35,148 nucleotides of DNA, taken from the IMG/VR virus record IMGVR_UViG_3300025732_000133, positions 1 through 35,148 of that record; one strand, 5' to 3'. Below the pieces are notes generated by a model that worked only from the letters and a program-made list of their open reading frames with translations, was not told where the DNA came from and ran no database searches. Both the position numbers and the translations under genes were made by a program. Positions 1 through 8,214 of this stretch are shown here, one piece after another; positions within the stretch are counted from its first letter, which is position 1, and each line of letters begins with the position of its first letter. Source of the DNA: a virus.

Positions 1-1
1 A

Positions 2-466
2 CTCGAGCGTTCGATGACTGAATTGTCAGACGAGAGCGCCGAGCAGGTAGCACTAAGCACTGGTCAAGACCCAGAACTTCTTAAGCGAGTACAACGCTTC
101 GAGGTCAAGAGCACAATCAACGATTTCTTCGCTGAGAATCCTGACGCAAAGCAGTACGAACAAGAGATGATTTCGGAAATGACACAAAGCGGTCTTTATG
201 GCACACCTGAAGCTATGTTAAAAGCAGCATACGCTATGGCAGTTGCTAAGAATCCTGAAAAAGCTAAGTCTCAGGCACGCCGAGATACACTCGAAAGCCT
301 AGCCCAAAAGCAACAAGCCAGCGTTCCTACAGGTAATGCTACAAACGCAGGCGTTCAATCTACTAAGATTACCGCCGAGAATGTAGACCAACTTGTAGCA
401 AGAAATGATCTAGCGTGGTTCCAAAAGCACTACGACGAAATCAACAGAGCAATGTCTGGTTATTAA
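2..466 (+). CDS. Scaffolding protein, C-terminal part (5' end outside window)
   Basis: The frame is open from base 2 and ends at TAA 464-466. It matches the C-terminal 154 residues of the complete scaffold gene at 34203-34994 with four amino-acid changes (A to V, S to T, K to R, Y to I) and 15 nucleotide differences over 466 bases. It is therefore the same gene seen a second time because the contig runs past one genome unit, in a slightly different strain version. The visible part is helical and charged, as expected of an internal capsid-assembly scaffold. An in-frame ATG at 14 is not the true start. The homing endonuclease gene follows 24 bases later. Confidence 0.85.
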   Translation, partial: LERSMTELSDESAEQVALSTGQDPELLKRVQRFEVKSTINDFFAENPDAKQYEQEMISEMTQSGLYGTPEAMLKAAYAMAVAKNPEKAKSQARRDTLESLAQKQQASVPTGNATNAGVQSTKITAENVDQLVARNDLAWFQKHYDEINRAMSGY

Positions 467-490
467 CAACTAATGTAAAATATTACACAT

Positions 491-928
491 ATGGCGACAC
501 CCATTGACGGTAATAGAAGAAGCAATCCTATTTACAGGACTTGGCGACACTTGAAAGAACGTTGCGATAATCCTAATAGTAAGGATGCGGTTAACTATTA
601 CGAACGTGGTATAAGGTACTGTGATAATTGGAAAACCTTTGACGGCTTTTATGCTGACATGGGGAAGTCTTATAGGCCTGGCTTATCGCTAGACCGAATA
701 GACAATAACAAGGGTTACAGTCCTAATAACTGCAGATGGGCAACTAGAAAACAGCAGAACAATAATACTCGTCGTAATCGTTTTATTACGATAAACGGTG
801 TTACAAAGACTTTTAGACAATGGTGGGAAACTACCGACTTAAAGTACAGCACTGTGGCAATGAGATATTATCAGTACGGTTGGACTATAGAAGAATCGCT
901 CGGTATGTGTAGGAGGATAAAATTTTGA
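491..928 (+). CDS. Free-standing HNH homing endonuclease inserted before the coat gene
   Basis: This 145-residue protein has the layout of a common phage HNH family. An N-terminal segment with YRTWRHLKERC (residues 15-25) leads to the nuclease core SLDRIDNNKGYSPNNCRWAT (66-85), where Asp68, Asn79/80 and the WAT turn are the family hallmarks. The C-terminal module with INGVTKTFRQWW and GWTIEESL (about 101-137) resembles the helix-turn-helix DNA-binding part of these enzymes. No good Shine-Dalgarno precedes ATG 491. The gene is absent from the same junction at 34995-35020, so it is a recent mobile insertion. Its TGA stop overlaps the coat TTG start (TTGA, 925-928). Cleavage of variants lacking the gene is inferred, not shown. 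Confidence 0.88.
   Translation: MATPIDGNRRSNPIYRTWRHLKERCDNPNSKDAVNYYERGIRYCDNWKTFDGFYADMGKSYRPGLSLDRIDNNKGYSPNNCRWATRKQQNNNTRRNRFITINGVTKTFRQWWETTDLKYSTVAMRYYQYGWTIEESLGMCRRIKF
911..916 (+). promoter_or_regulatory. Shine-Dalgarno for the coat gene, encoded by the endonuclease C-terminus
   Basis: AGGAGG lies 8 nt before the coat TTG start and is at the same time the Arg-Arg codon pair near the end of the endonuclease (residues RRIKF). In the variant without the insertion the coat ribosome-binding site is AGAAGGAAAA in the 26-bp spacer. The insertion therefore removed the native site and supplies a replacement. Confidence 0.8.
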
Positions 929-1809
929 CAACTACAGGCGCATTTGGGTCTGGAAATGTTAACATCGGTGTAACCGCTGCTAATGTATTCCGTCCAAACA
1001 TCTGGAGCAAAGAAGTATTGATGTTCGTTAAGAGCAACCTTGTACTTCTTCCTCTAGTAAAACACTACGACGCTGATGTAAAATCAGGCGGTCAGACACT
1101 TGAAATCCCTAACGTTAGCACAATTTCTGCTAACCTAAAGGCTCAGAACACTGTTGTAACCCTAAACTACAACACTGAAACTAAGACAACACTTACACTA
1201 AACAAGCACTACGAAAGCTCATTCCTAGTAGAAGACATCGCTAAAGTACAGTCAGCTTATGACCTACGAAGCGACTACACAAAAGCTGCTGCATACGCAA
1301 TAGCTGAAAAAGTAGACTACACTCTTGCTAGCGAAATGACATCTGCTTGGAAGACTGCTTCACAGACTGTTGGAACTTACGGTTCTGCAATCACTGACGA
1401 CGAAATCCTAGCTGTAAACCGCTACCTAGATGACGCAAAAGCTCCTCAGACTGAGAGAAGCCTTGTTGTTACTCCTAAGGGTAAGGCTGAAATGCTTGCT
1501 ATCGACAAGTACATCCGTTACGACGCAATCGGTGTCGGCGGTACTGAAAACTCTATCCGCAACGGTCAAATCGGTGAAATCTACGGAGTTAAGGTTTACA
1601 TGAGCCAAAACTTAGTAGTTCTTGACACTGCTACTGACGAGCACAACCACTTGTTCTTCCACAAGGAAGCATTTGCTGTTGCTATGCAGATGGAACCACG
1701 TACTCAAGCTACTTACGAGCAGCAGTACCTAGGTTGGTTAGTCACAGTTGACGTACTATTCGGTACAGCAAACCTACGTGCTAACTTCGGTTGGGTTATC
1801 AAGGGTTAA
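925..1809 (+). CDS. Major capsid (coat) protein
   Basis: This 294-residue protein builds the icosahedral head. It resembles coat proteins of P22/T7-type podoviruses: an N-terminal AANVFRPNIWSKEVLMFVKSNLVLLPLV segment (split here around residues 18-45), a central beta-rich stretch with VKSGGQTLEIP, and a C-terminal QQYLGWLVTVDVLFGTANLRANF-like ending, in the HK97-fold size range. Position after the scaffold supports the call. The start here is TTG, set by the preceding AGGAGG; the second copy at 35021 starts with ATG and is otherwise identical over the 124 bases visible. Codon use favours C-ending codons, as in a highly expressed gene. A UUCG-loop terminator follows directly. Confidence 0.9.
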   Translation: MTTTGAFGSGNVNIGVTAANVFRPNIWSKEVLMFVKSNLVLLPLVKHYDADVKSGGQTLEIPNVSTISANLKAQNTVVTLNYNTETKTTLTLNKHYESSFLVEDIAKVQSAYDLRSDYTKAAAYAIAEKVDYTLASEMTSAWKTASQTVGTYGSAITDDEILAVNRYLDDAKAPQTERSLVVTPKGKAEMLAIDKYIRYDAIGVGGTENSIRNGQIGEIYGVKVYMSQNLVVLDTATDEHNHLFFHKEAFAVAMQMEPRTQATYEQQYLGWLVTVDVLFGTANLRANFGWVIKG

Positions 1810-1825
1810 TTACTCTTCCAATTAC

Positions 1826-1855
1826 AAGAGAGCTTGCTTCGGCAGGCTCTTTTTG
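1826..1855 (+). terminator. Intrinsic terminator with UUCG tetraloop
   Basis: AAGAGAGCTTGC pairs with GCAGGCTCTTTT across a TTCG loop (12-bp stem with two G-U pairs), followed by a T-run. It ends the capsid operon just after the coat gene stop. Confidence 0.9.
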
Positions 1856-1898
1856 TATACTAAGTGTTGAATAACATTAAGTTATTCTTCTTCGTTAG

Positions 1899-1925
1899 CC
1901 AGCTCAACCCCTTTGGGCTGGTTTT
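1899..1925 (+). terminator. Second intrinsic terminator downstream of coat gene
   Basis: CCAGCTC (1899-1905) pairs with GGGCTGG (1915-1921), followed by TTTT. A further small palindrome AATAAC/GTTATT sits at 1870-1886. Together with the first hairpin it isolates the capsid operon from the sugar cassette. Confidence 0.65.
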
Positions 1926-1940
1926 CATTTGTAATAAAAA

Positions 1941-1969
1941 TTAGTACATTTGGTATACTGTGATTGTAA
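1941..1969 (+). promoter_or_regulatory. Promoter of the sugar cassette (extended -10)
   Basis: TATACT at 1964-1969 carries the upstream TGG of an extended -10; TTAGTA lies 17 bp further upstream as a weak -35. It sits after two terminators and before the AAGGAGGG ribosome site of the gene starting at 1986. Confidence 0.6.
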
Positions 1970-1985
1970 ATTAAGGAGGGTAACA

Positions 1986-2279
1986 ATGGCACACTTAGAC
2001 ACATACAAACAGCTCGTAGAAGAGTTCAATATCACACCAGATATGGAGCTAGATGGCGAGTTCAGAACTATGTTCGTTAAGAACCAAGTAGAAGAGATTA
2101 AGAAGATCCTATGGCGTGAAGTAGTAGACTACATCATTGCACAGAACATGTCAGAAAGTGACGACGAGACTGTCGCTACAGCAGGAAATACAAAGAAAAC
2201 TGAGAAGCGCTCAAACATTAAGCAGTTTGCACGAGCGCTCAAGGCTTACAACGAGTTTATAGCAGAACTAGAGGCGTAG
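1986..2279 (+). CDS. Unknown acidic helical protein, first gene of sugar cassette
   Basis: The 97-residue protein is not recognised. It starts at ATG 1986 because AAGGAGGG lies 7 nt upstream; an in-frame GTG-type start at 1950 would place the promoter inside the gene. The sequence is mostly predicted helix, charged (ELDGEFRTMF, VEEIKKILWREVVDYI), with a Ser/Thr/Asp-rich linker in the middle (about residues 58-75) and a second helix at the C-terminus. It has no transmembrane segment or metal motif. It is transcribed with the four glycosyltransferase-like genes, two bases before the first. Confidence 0.75.
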   Translation: MAHLDTYKQLVEEFNITPDMELDGEFRTMFVKNQVEEIKKILWREVVDYIIAQNMSESDDETVATAGNTKKTEKRSNIKQFARALKAYNEFIAELEA

Positions 2280-2281
2280 TC

Positions 2282-3073
2282 ATGGACAAATTGGCGGTGG
2301 TCTTGCCAAGCCGAGGGCTGATGTTCTCGGAAACCTTTGAGGAGTTACTAAACGAACTTCAGGACTTTAGATATGAAATCTTCTGGGCACACGAGAGACC
2401 GTTGCCAGAATGCTTCAACGAACCAACAGAGAGAGCACTAGCAGACCCCGAGGTCTATGCGGTGCTCTTTTGTGAAGATGACATGGTTATCCCTAAGGGA
2501 ATCCTAAAGCAGATGTTTAACCAGCAGTACCCAGTAGTGGCGCTGGACTATCCTTTTAAGAACAATGGCGATTCCACAGTATTAAACGACCCTAATGGCT
2601 TTGCTTATTGGTCAGGCACAGGCTTCTTGCTTGCCGCTAGACAGGTACTCGAGGCTTTTCCTAAGCCAATATGGAGAACTGACACAGCCTACGACACTAT
2701 GATCAAGGGCAACGCTCTATTGTTCTGGCCTAGAAAGCTCAAGAAGATAGCTTATGGCCTGCACGATGTGCACTTCGGCATGGTTCTTTATTCACAGGGA
2801 ATGCCAGTCAAGATGATGGCACGCACCGCTGGTCAGAGAAAGCTAGTTCATTTAGGTAAAGCTGGAGTTAACAACGGCAGACACGAGATTAGAGTCATCG
2901 ACAAGGTGGGCAGGGACATGGTCATTAAGACCCTAGACGCTAAGAGTATTGAGATATTCAAGCGTGGGCTCAACCGAGTCAAGCAAGTCCAGATACTAGA
3001 AGAAATACCACCGTTTATTAAGTACGTAGATGGTCAAGCAACTTACACAGAGGGGAACGCACAGTATGTCTAA
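2282..3073 (+). CDS. Putative glycosyltransferase (paralogue 1)
   Basis: This 263-residue protein has a GT-A-like N-terminus. VVLPSRGLMFSETFEELL opens the nucleotide-binding half and FCEDDMVIPKG (about 67-77) provides the acidic metal-binding motif, followed by YWSGTGFLL and YGLHDVHFGMVL. The next gene shares all of these in the same order (SRGLMFS, EDDM, YSGTGFML, YGLHDITFGMKL, GQRKL-LGKAG), so the two are tandem paralogues. Donor and acceptor are unknown. Its end overlaps the next start by 8 nt, indicating coupled translation. Confidence 0.65.
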   Translation: MDKLAVVLPSRGLMFSETFEELLNELQDFRYEIFWAHERPLPECFNEPTERALADPEVYAVLFCEDDMVIPKGILKQMFNQQYPVVALDYPFKNNGDSTVLNDPNGFAYWSGTGFLLAARQVLEAFPKPIWRTDTAYDTMIKGNALLFWPRKLKKIAYGLHDVHFGMVLYSQGMPVKMMARTAGQRKLVHLGKAGVNNGRHEIRVIDKVGRDMVIKTLDAKSIEIFKRGLNRVKQVQILEEIPPFIKYVDGQATYTEGNAQYV

Positions 3074-3899
3074 GACGCAAATAGGAATCGTAATCCCGAG
3101 CAGAGGGCTGATGTTTAGCCGAACAGCAGAGGAGATAGAGAGGGAAACCAGAGGAATGAGGCGCAAGTTCTACTTCTCACATGGCAAGCCTATTCCTAAA
3201 TGCTTTGAGAGCCCCGTAAATCGTGCGCTATGCGACTTTGATAACACACATATCCTAATTATCGAGGACGATATGAAACTGCACGAGAACGCAATATGGG
3301 AGGCTCTGGACGCAGATAAGGACGTTGTGGTCTATGATTACCCAATTACCAAGAACGGGCGTGGTTCTGTCTTTATTGACGGCACAGGGCGTGTTATTTA
3401 TTCAGGAACTGGCTTCATGCTCATCAAGCGTGAGGTATTCGACAAGCTCAAGGCTCCTTACTTCCGCTCGGACATAGGTTGGAACGTCTATCGGGACAAC
3501 GAAAGTCTCAGATTTGTAGCTAGAAAGATGGTCAAGGGCGATGGTTATGGGCTACACGACATCACATTTGGTATGAAACTGCAAAAAGCTGGTATAACTA
3601 TCACCGTTTTAGATAAAACACTAGGTCAGCGCAAGCTAATCGCACTCGGAAAAGCAGGAACAAACGACGGAGCGCACAATATTGAGGACTGGACTAAGGT
3701 TCGCAAGGACTTTTCGCTCAAGGAGTACATGAAACTACCTGAATCACTAAGCAGTAAGAGCAATCTTGTCACTCTCGAGACGCTAGACGGGTTCATTAAC
3801 GTCAGCAAAGAGCACGCAGACAAGCTAATCGCAGCGGAGAAAGCCAAACCAATCCAGAGCAAGCAAACAGTAATAGAATTTGGTGATTTTAAGATATGA
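3066..3899 (+). CDS. Putative glycosyltransferase (paralogue 2)
   Basis: The 277-residue protein starts at ATG 3066 inside the end of the previous gene, with GAGGGG about 10 nt upstream; an upstream in-frame start at 3030 lacks a good site. IGIVIPSRGLMFSRTAEEI, the EDDM acidic motif (about residues 61-64), YSGTGFML and YGLHDITFGMKLQKAG align with paralogue 1, pointing to a local duplication followed by divergence. The C-terminal 70 residues (SLSSKSNLVTLETL onward) differ. It probably transfers a sugar to a second acceptor or position. No membrane anchor is visible, so it should act in the cytoplasm. Confidence 0.65.
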   Translation: MSKTQIGIVIPSRGLMFSRTAEEIERETRGMRRKFYFSHGKPIPKCFESPVNRALCDFDNTHILIIEDDMKLHENAIWEALDADKDVVVYDYPITKNGRGSVFIDGTGRVIYSGTGFMLIKREVFDKLKAPYFRSDIGWNVYRDNESLRFVARKMVKGDGYGLHDITFGMKLQKAGITITVLDKTLGQRKLIALGKAGTNDGAHNIEDWTKVRKDFSLKEYMKLPESLSSKSNLVTLETLDGFINVSKEHADKLIAAEKAKPIQSKQTVIEFGDFKI

Positions 3900-4615
3900 A
3901 ACTACTAATAGCGTTGATCACCTACAACCGATTGGACTACACCAAGCGCACGCTCAGGACTTTACTAGATACGATAGAAGTCCCGTTCTATTTGGTAGTC
4001 GCAGACAACAACAGCACTGACGGCACGAAAGAATACCTGAAGAACCTTAAGACTCGTGGCAGATGCGACAAAGTTATTTTTAATCCAGAGAACTATTACC
4101 CTGGCAAAGCAACTAACATAGCGTGGGCAGAGGGGCTCAAGGAGTACCCAGAAGCCACACACCTAATGCGTTGCGACAATGACATGCACTTTGAGAAAGG
4201 TTGGGACACTAAAGCAGAAGAATACTTCGAGAAGATAGACCGACTTGGACAACTAGGTTTGGATTACTGGGGAGGAGAAGAGAAGCCACCGATATATATC
4301 AACGGGATTGGCTTAAATGAGTTCCCTGGAGCAGTGGGCGGACCAAACATCATTAAGCGCTCCATCTGGAATGGTGGCGTGAGATATGACGAGAGTCGAT
4401 GGGAGGGAACGAGAGAGAAAGTACAGGAAGATTCGAGGCTTAGTAGAGATATAAAGAGCTACGGCTACTTAGTCGGGCACATGAGCGACAAGTTAAGCTG
4501 GACATTCGCAGACGAGAGCAACTGGAAAGACTACCCTGAGTACTACGAAAAGACAATGTATGACCGGGGATATGATGATAAAGTTGAGTTTATTAAGAAA
4601 CTAAAGGAGCAGTGA
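3896..4615 (+). CDS. GT2-like glycosyltransferase
   Basis: This 239-residue protein has a typical GT-A/family 2 start: LLIALITYNRLDYTKRTLRTL, then VVADNNSTDGTKEYL (about 34-48) and RCDNDMHFEKGWD (about 91-103) with the DxD metal and nucleotide-sugar motif. It overlaps the previous gene by ATGA (3896-3899). The family moves a sugar from a nucleotide donor to an acceptor. Here the likely products are glycans on the virion or host surface; that target is inference from the late-gene location. Confidence 0.8.
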   Translation: MKLLIALITYNRLDYTKRTLRTLLDTIEVPFYLVVADNNSTDGTKEYLKNLKTRGRCDKVIFNPENYYPGKATNIAWAEGLKEYPEATHLMRCDNDMHFEKGWDTKAEEYFEKIDRLGQLGLDYWGGEEKPPIYINGIGLNEFPGAVGGPNIIKRSIWNGGVRYDESRWEGTREKVQEDSRLSRDIKSYGYLVGHMSDKLSWTFADESNWKDYPEYYEKTMYDRGYDDKVEFIKKLKEQ

Positions 4616-5283
4616 TGATAAGTTTGTTGGTGCCTACAAGACAGCGACCTAAGAATGTGGAAAGGTTGTGGAAAAGTATAGCCGAAACAGCCACCGAACC
4701 GACGGAGATTGAGATGGTTCTGTATGTGGATAACGATGACGATAGCTACGAGAACCTGCACGTTCCTGTGACTATTGTGCATGGATCACGCATTGTACTC
4801 AGCGAGATGTGGAACAAGGCTGCTGAGAAAGCCACAGGGGACATTTTAATGTACGCAGCTGATGACATCATCTTCCGCACACGCAACTGGGACACGACTG
4901 TTAGGAACAAGTTCAGGGATATACCAGACGGCATAGCATTCGTGTTTGGCAACGATGGCTCTAAAGTGCACGATGGTAGATACGGCACGCATGGATTTGT
5001 CACACGCAAATGGTTTGAGGCTTTAGGATACATCTGCCCTCCACACTTCTCAGGAGATTACTCAGACACATGGATTAACGACATAGCCAAGATGGTTGGC
5101 AGGCATTTCCACATAGACATAATGACCGAGCACTTGCACCCAGACTTCGGCAAGACCGAGCTAGACGCAACCTACAAAGAGAAGTACGAGCGTATGAAAG
5201 AAGATAAGGTAGCCGAGAAGTACGCAAGCATGCACTTCGAACGCACACAGGACGCAGATAAATTAAGAAAGGTTATGCAATGA
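4612..5283 (+). CDS. GT2-like glycosyltransferase
   Basis: The 223-residue protein begins ISLLVPTRQRPKNVERLWKSI. It carries VLYVDNDDDSYENL (about 37-50) in place of the usual DNxSxDG, and MYAADDIIFRTRNWD (about 80-94) as the acidic binding motif. It is a GT-A-fold enzyme related in layout to the preceding gene but clearly divergent. It overlaps both neighbours by ATGA-type junctions, so the cassette reads as one translationally coupled unit ending in the epimerase. Confidence 0.78.
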   Translation: MMISLLVPTRQRPKNVERLWKSIAETATEPTEIEMVLYVDNDDDSYENLHVPVTIVHGSRIVLSEMWNKAAEKATGDILMYAADDIIFRTRNWDTTVRNKFRDIPDGIAFVFGNDGSKVHDGRYGTHGFVTRKWFEALGYICPPHFSGDYSDTWINDIAKMVGRHFHIDIMTEHLHPDFGKTELDATYKEKYERMKEDKVAEKYASMHFERTQDADKLRKVMQ

Positions 5284-6236
5284 AACGAGTAGCAGTGTTA
5301 GGCGGAGGAGGCTTTATAGGCTGTAATCTGGTCTCTTATCTTAAAGACAAAGGCTATTGGGTCAGAAGTGTAGACTTAGACTACCCAGAGTACCGAGAAG
5401 AAATGTGGGCTAAGGCTGACGAAGTCGTAGACGCTGATCTTAGGGAATACAAGAACGTTAACCGAGCAGTACAGGACGTTGATTGGGTGTTCCAGTTAGC
5501 AGCAGATATGGGTGGCGTAGGGTTCTTCCATGGTGGCCACGACTATTATCCTTACTTAAACAGCCATCAGATAAACCTCAATGTGCTAAAAGCCTGCGAG
5601 AAGAATGATGTAGAGCGCCTGTTCTTCTCTGCTTCAGCGTGTGTTTATCCTACTCACTTGAATATGACTAGCGACAGCCCAGCACTTACTGAGGATATGA
5701 TTTATCCAGCCAACTGCGATATGAGCTATGGTTGGGAGAAGTTAATGATGCTTAGACTATGTGAGAGGGCACCATTTGACGCAAGAGTGGGCATCTTTGA
5801 TACAATCTACGGCGTTTACCAAGAGAAAAGCGGTGAGCGCATGAAGTTCCCTACCTCGATTGCGACTAAGGTAATCAAAGCAAAGCGTGACGGCAAGCCT
5901 GTGGAAGTGTGGGGCGATGGCTCACAGCAGCGTGTATTCCTCTACATTGAGGACGCACTTGAGAAGATTTACTCAATAATGGCTAATGACGACTACCATG
6001 GACCAGTGAACGTAGCCTCTGATACGGAAGTCACTATAAAGGGTATAGCTGAGATGTGCTGCGACATTGTGGGCATCCCACAGAACATTGTCTACGACAC
6101 AACAAAGCCTGTAGGAGTTCTCAGCCGTAGGACATCTAATAACAAATGGAACGAGAAGTATGGGTTCCAGCCTAAAGTAAGCCCTGAAGAGGGATTTAAG
6201 AAGCTAATAACGTGGTTAAGTCAAGAAGTGATATAA
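5280..6236 (+). CDS. GDP-mannose 3,5-epimerase-like NAD-dependent epimerase
   Basis: This 318-residue short-chain dehydrogenase-type enzyme opens with VLGGGGFIGCNL, the NAD-binding GxxGxxG loop (about 8-14). It has Asp32/34 for the adenosine ribose, LAADMGGVGFF (about 73-83), SASACVYP (117-124) and the catalytic YGWEK (Tyr150, Lys154). AADMGG-GF together with SACVYP is characteristic of GDP-mannose 3,5-epimerases, which convert GDP-D-mannose to GDP-L-galactose or GDP-L-gulose. WGDGSQQRVFLYIED (about 213-227) is the usual substrate-side segment. It would feed an unusual donor to the four transferases upstream. Other GDP-sugar epimerases cannot be excluded. Its stop lies inside the next promoter. 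Confidence 0.82.
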   Translation: MKRVAVLGGGGFIGCNLVSYLKDKGYWVRSVDLDYPEYREEMWAKADEVVDADLREYKNVNRAVQDVDWVFQLAADMGGVGFFHGGHDYYPYLNSHQINLNVLKACEKNDVERLFFSASACVYPTHLNMTSDSPALTEDMIYPANCDMSYGWEKLMMLRLCERAPFDARVGIFDTIYGVYQEKSGERMKFPTSIATKVIKAKRDGKPVEVWGDGSQQRVFLYIEDALEKIYSIMANDDYHGPVNVASDTEVTIKGIAEMCCDIVGIPQNIVYDTTKPVGVLSRRTSNNKWNEKYGFQPKVSPEEGFKKLITWLSQEVI

Positions 6237-6253
6237 TATCGGTAAAGGCGGGG
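6228..6253 (+). promoter_or_regulatory. Late promoter copy A (GTGATATAAT ... AAGGCGGGG)
   Basis: GTGATATAAT at 6228-6237 is an extended -10 (TG-A-TATAAT) with no recognisable -35. AAGGCGGGG follows at 6245-6253, near the expected transcript start. The same pair precedes genes at 11220, 15448 and 32196. GGAGG (6252-6256) gives the ribosome site of the TTG-started fibre gene. Confidence 0.75.
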
Positions 6254-6264
6254 AGGATAACGAC

Positions 6265-8202
6265 TTGGATTATTTAGACTCCGTAAACGATAAGCGCAAG
6301 GGACTACAGGAGCGACAGCTTCAAGAGTTCTTGCACAAACAAAAACTTGCCGTCAGCAAGGAAACAGCTAAAGAGATTGTTGACGCTATAAACGAAGAGT
6401 CTAGCAAGACTCGTACTGTTAAGATTGCAAACGACATTGCAGGCAAAGAAGATATACAAGATATCATCGAACAGCTAAAAGAAGTTCAGCTTGCACAGCT
6501 TATGGGCAACCAGAAAGCTCAAGGCAAACCAGCAGTGATCCTAGCGAACGGCACAGACGTTGAAGATATTATGGCTCCATTGGCTTCTAAGATTGACGAA
6601 GCCCTAAAGACATTGGCTAACAACAATAAAGACGAAAAAGTAGCCAAAGCCCTTGATAAGTCATTCAAAGATTTCGCTAAGGCTATGTCTCTATACATGG
6701 TTAAGGGTACAGATGAGAGTCGTAAAACATCACAAGACATACAAGACGCTATTTCTAGCCTAGATTTACGACCAGTAGTCAATGTTCCCGCACCAAAAGT
6801 AAATGTTCAGGCTAATCCAGAAGTTGACCTCAGCCCACTCGAAACTAAACTAGACGCATTACGCAAGGCAATAGAAGCTATCCCATCCCCAGTGCTAGAT
6901 ACGACTGATATGACGCTTGCTGTAGAAGCAGTACGCAGCAGCATTGAGAATCTGCGCTTCCCAGTACCGAACTATGTACTGCCTTATAAAGACCACGATG
7001 GCGCTGCAACACAGGTTCAGCTCAACCCAGACGGTTCTATACCAATAACAATAGGCTCAGACGGTTTAGCTCCTGCAATCGACCTATTCGGTTCAGCAGT
7101 TACAGGTTCAAGGTATAACCAAGTAGAAATAGACTATGCTGGCGTTGACCCAGATGCTATTACTGATATTACAGTCACAAAGACTGGCACAGGTGACGCT
7201 ACAACAGCCAACGGCCAAGCAGTATTCTCTACCGGCTCAAGCACAACCGGTGGCATTAAGGCAGTTACAGTTCTGTCTATTAAATATCGCCCGCACACAG
7301 AAAGTTATGCAGCGTTCTCGACAATCTTCACAGCTGGCGTTGCTAACTCATACCAGAGAATCGGTATCTACGACACAAACAACGGCTTCTTTATTGGCTA
7401 CGAGGGCACTTCTTTTGGTATTACAGTAAGACAAAGCGCTGTGGACACAACAGTTCCTCGTGCTTCATTTAACCAAGACACACTCACAGGTGCTTCTAAC
7501 TCTGAATACACAAGAAACGGCGTACCAGAAGCTCTAGACCCAACTAAGGACAACCTATATCGAATCAGGTACGGCTGGTTAGGTGCTTCAGGAGTTTACT
7601 TCGAAGTGCTTTCTCCAGACCAAACTTGGGTTACATTCCACATTCACAGAACAGTTAACCAAGGAACTGTACCGTCAATTGCTAATCCAAACCTACCTGT
7701 TACACTTGATGCTCGCAAGACTTCAGGTGCTACTAACATTATTATGTACACAGCTTGCTGGGCAGCAGGTACGACTTCTAACTTCCAGAAGATTACAGAC
7801 ACTCTCACCGATAACACTTTAGCAACACTTGGCCGTTCAGTAATCGTTGGTAAGACTACAGGTGGCGGTGGTGGTTATGTAAATGTTAAGGTAAACCCAT
7901 CAGGCGCATTGGCTGTAGAAAACACTCCTGCAACTGCAACGACTGGTACAACAACTACAGCTTCAGTTACCAACTCAAATACGACAGTATTGGCTTCAAA
8001 CGATTCTCGCAGAGGCGCAACTATCTACAACGAAGGTTCAGTAGACTGCTATGTGAAGTTAGGATCAACAGCATCTGCCACTTCTTACACACTTAAAATG
8101 ATTACAGACGGCTATTATGAAGTTCCTTTTGGTTACACAGGCATCATAACTGGCATCACTGCATCAGGAACTGCTACACTAAGAGTAAGCGAACTAACAT
8201 AA
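6265..8202 (+). CDS. Large tail-fibre-like protein with helical base
   Basis: The 645-residue protein starts at TTG 6265, 8 nt after GGGGAGG. Residues 1-230 are helical and charged with several coiled-coil-like segments (QERQLQEFLHKQKLAV; LETKLDALRKAIEAI), suiting a trimeric stalk or virion-binding base. About 240-500 is beta-rich, with SYQRIGIYDTNNGFFIGYEG (about 366-385) resembling the jelly-roll heads of large phage fibres. The C-terminal 150 residues are Thr/Ser/Gly-rich with a Gly run (GGGGGY) and a small terminal beta domain. It is the first gene of a late transcript and probably a receptor-binding or neck/fibre component. The exact position in the virion is unknown. Confidence 0.65.
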   Translation: MDYLDSVNDKRKGLQERQLQEFLHKQKLAVSKETAKEIVDAINEESSKTRTVKIANDIAGKEDIQDIIEQLKEVQLAQLMGNQKAQGKPAVILANGTDVEDIMAPLASKIDEALKTLANNNKDEKVAKALDKSFKDFAKAMSLYMVKGTDESRKTSQDIQDAISSLDLRPVVNVPAPKVNVQANPEVDLSPLETKLDALRKAIEAIPSPVLDTTDMTLAVEAVRSSIENLRFPVPNYVLPYKDHDGAATQVQLNPDGSIPITIGSDGLAPAIDLFGSAVTGSRYNQVEIDYAGVDPDAITDITVTKTGTGDATTANGQAVFSTGSSTTGGIKAVTVLSIKYRPHTESYAAFSTIFTAGVANSYQRIGIYDTNNGFFIGYEGTSFGITVRQSAVDTTVPRASFNQDTLTGASNSEYTRNGVPEALDPTKDNLYRIRYGWLGASGVYFEVLSPDQTWVTFHIHRTVNQGTVPSIANPNLPVTLDARKTSGATNIIMYTACWAAGTTSNFQKITDTLTDNTLATLGRSVIVGKTTGGGGGYVNVKVNPSGALAVENTPATATTGTTTTASVTNSNTTVLASNDSRRGATIYNEGSVDCYVKLGSTASATSYTLKMITDGYYEVPFGYTGIITGITASGTATLRVSELT

Positions 8203-8214
8203 AAGGAGGACTAA

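Noticed and set aside
7136-7822. Two rightward ORFs inside the fibre gene
   Set aside because: They are out-of-frame shadows with Leu/Gln-rich low-complexity products and no ribosome sites.
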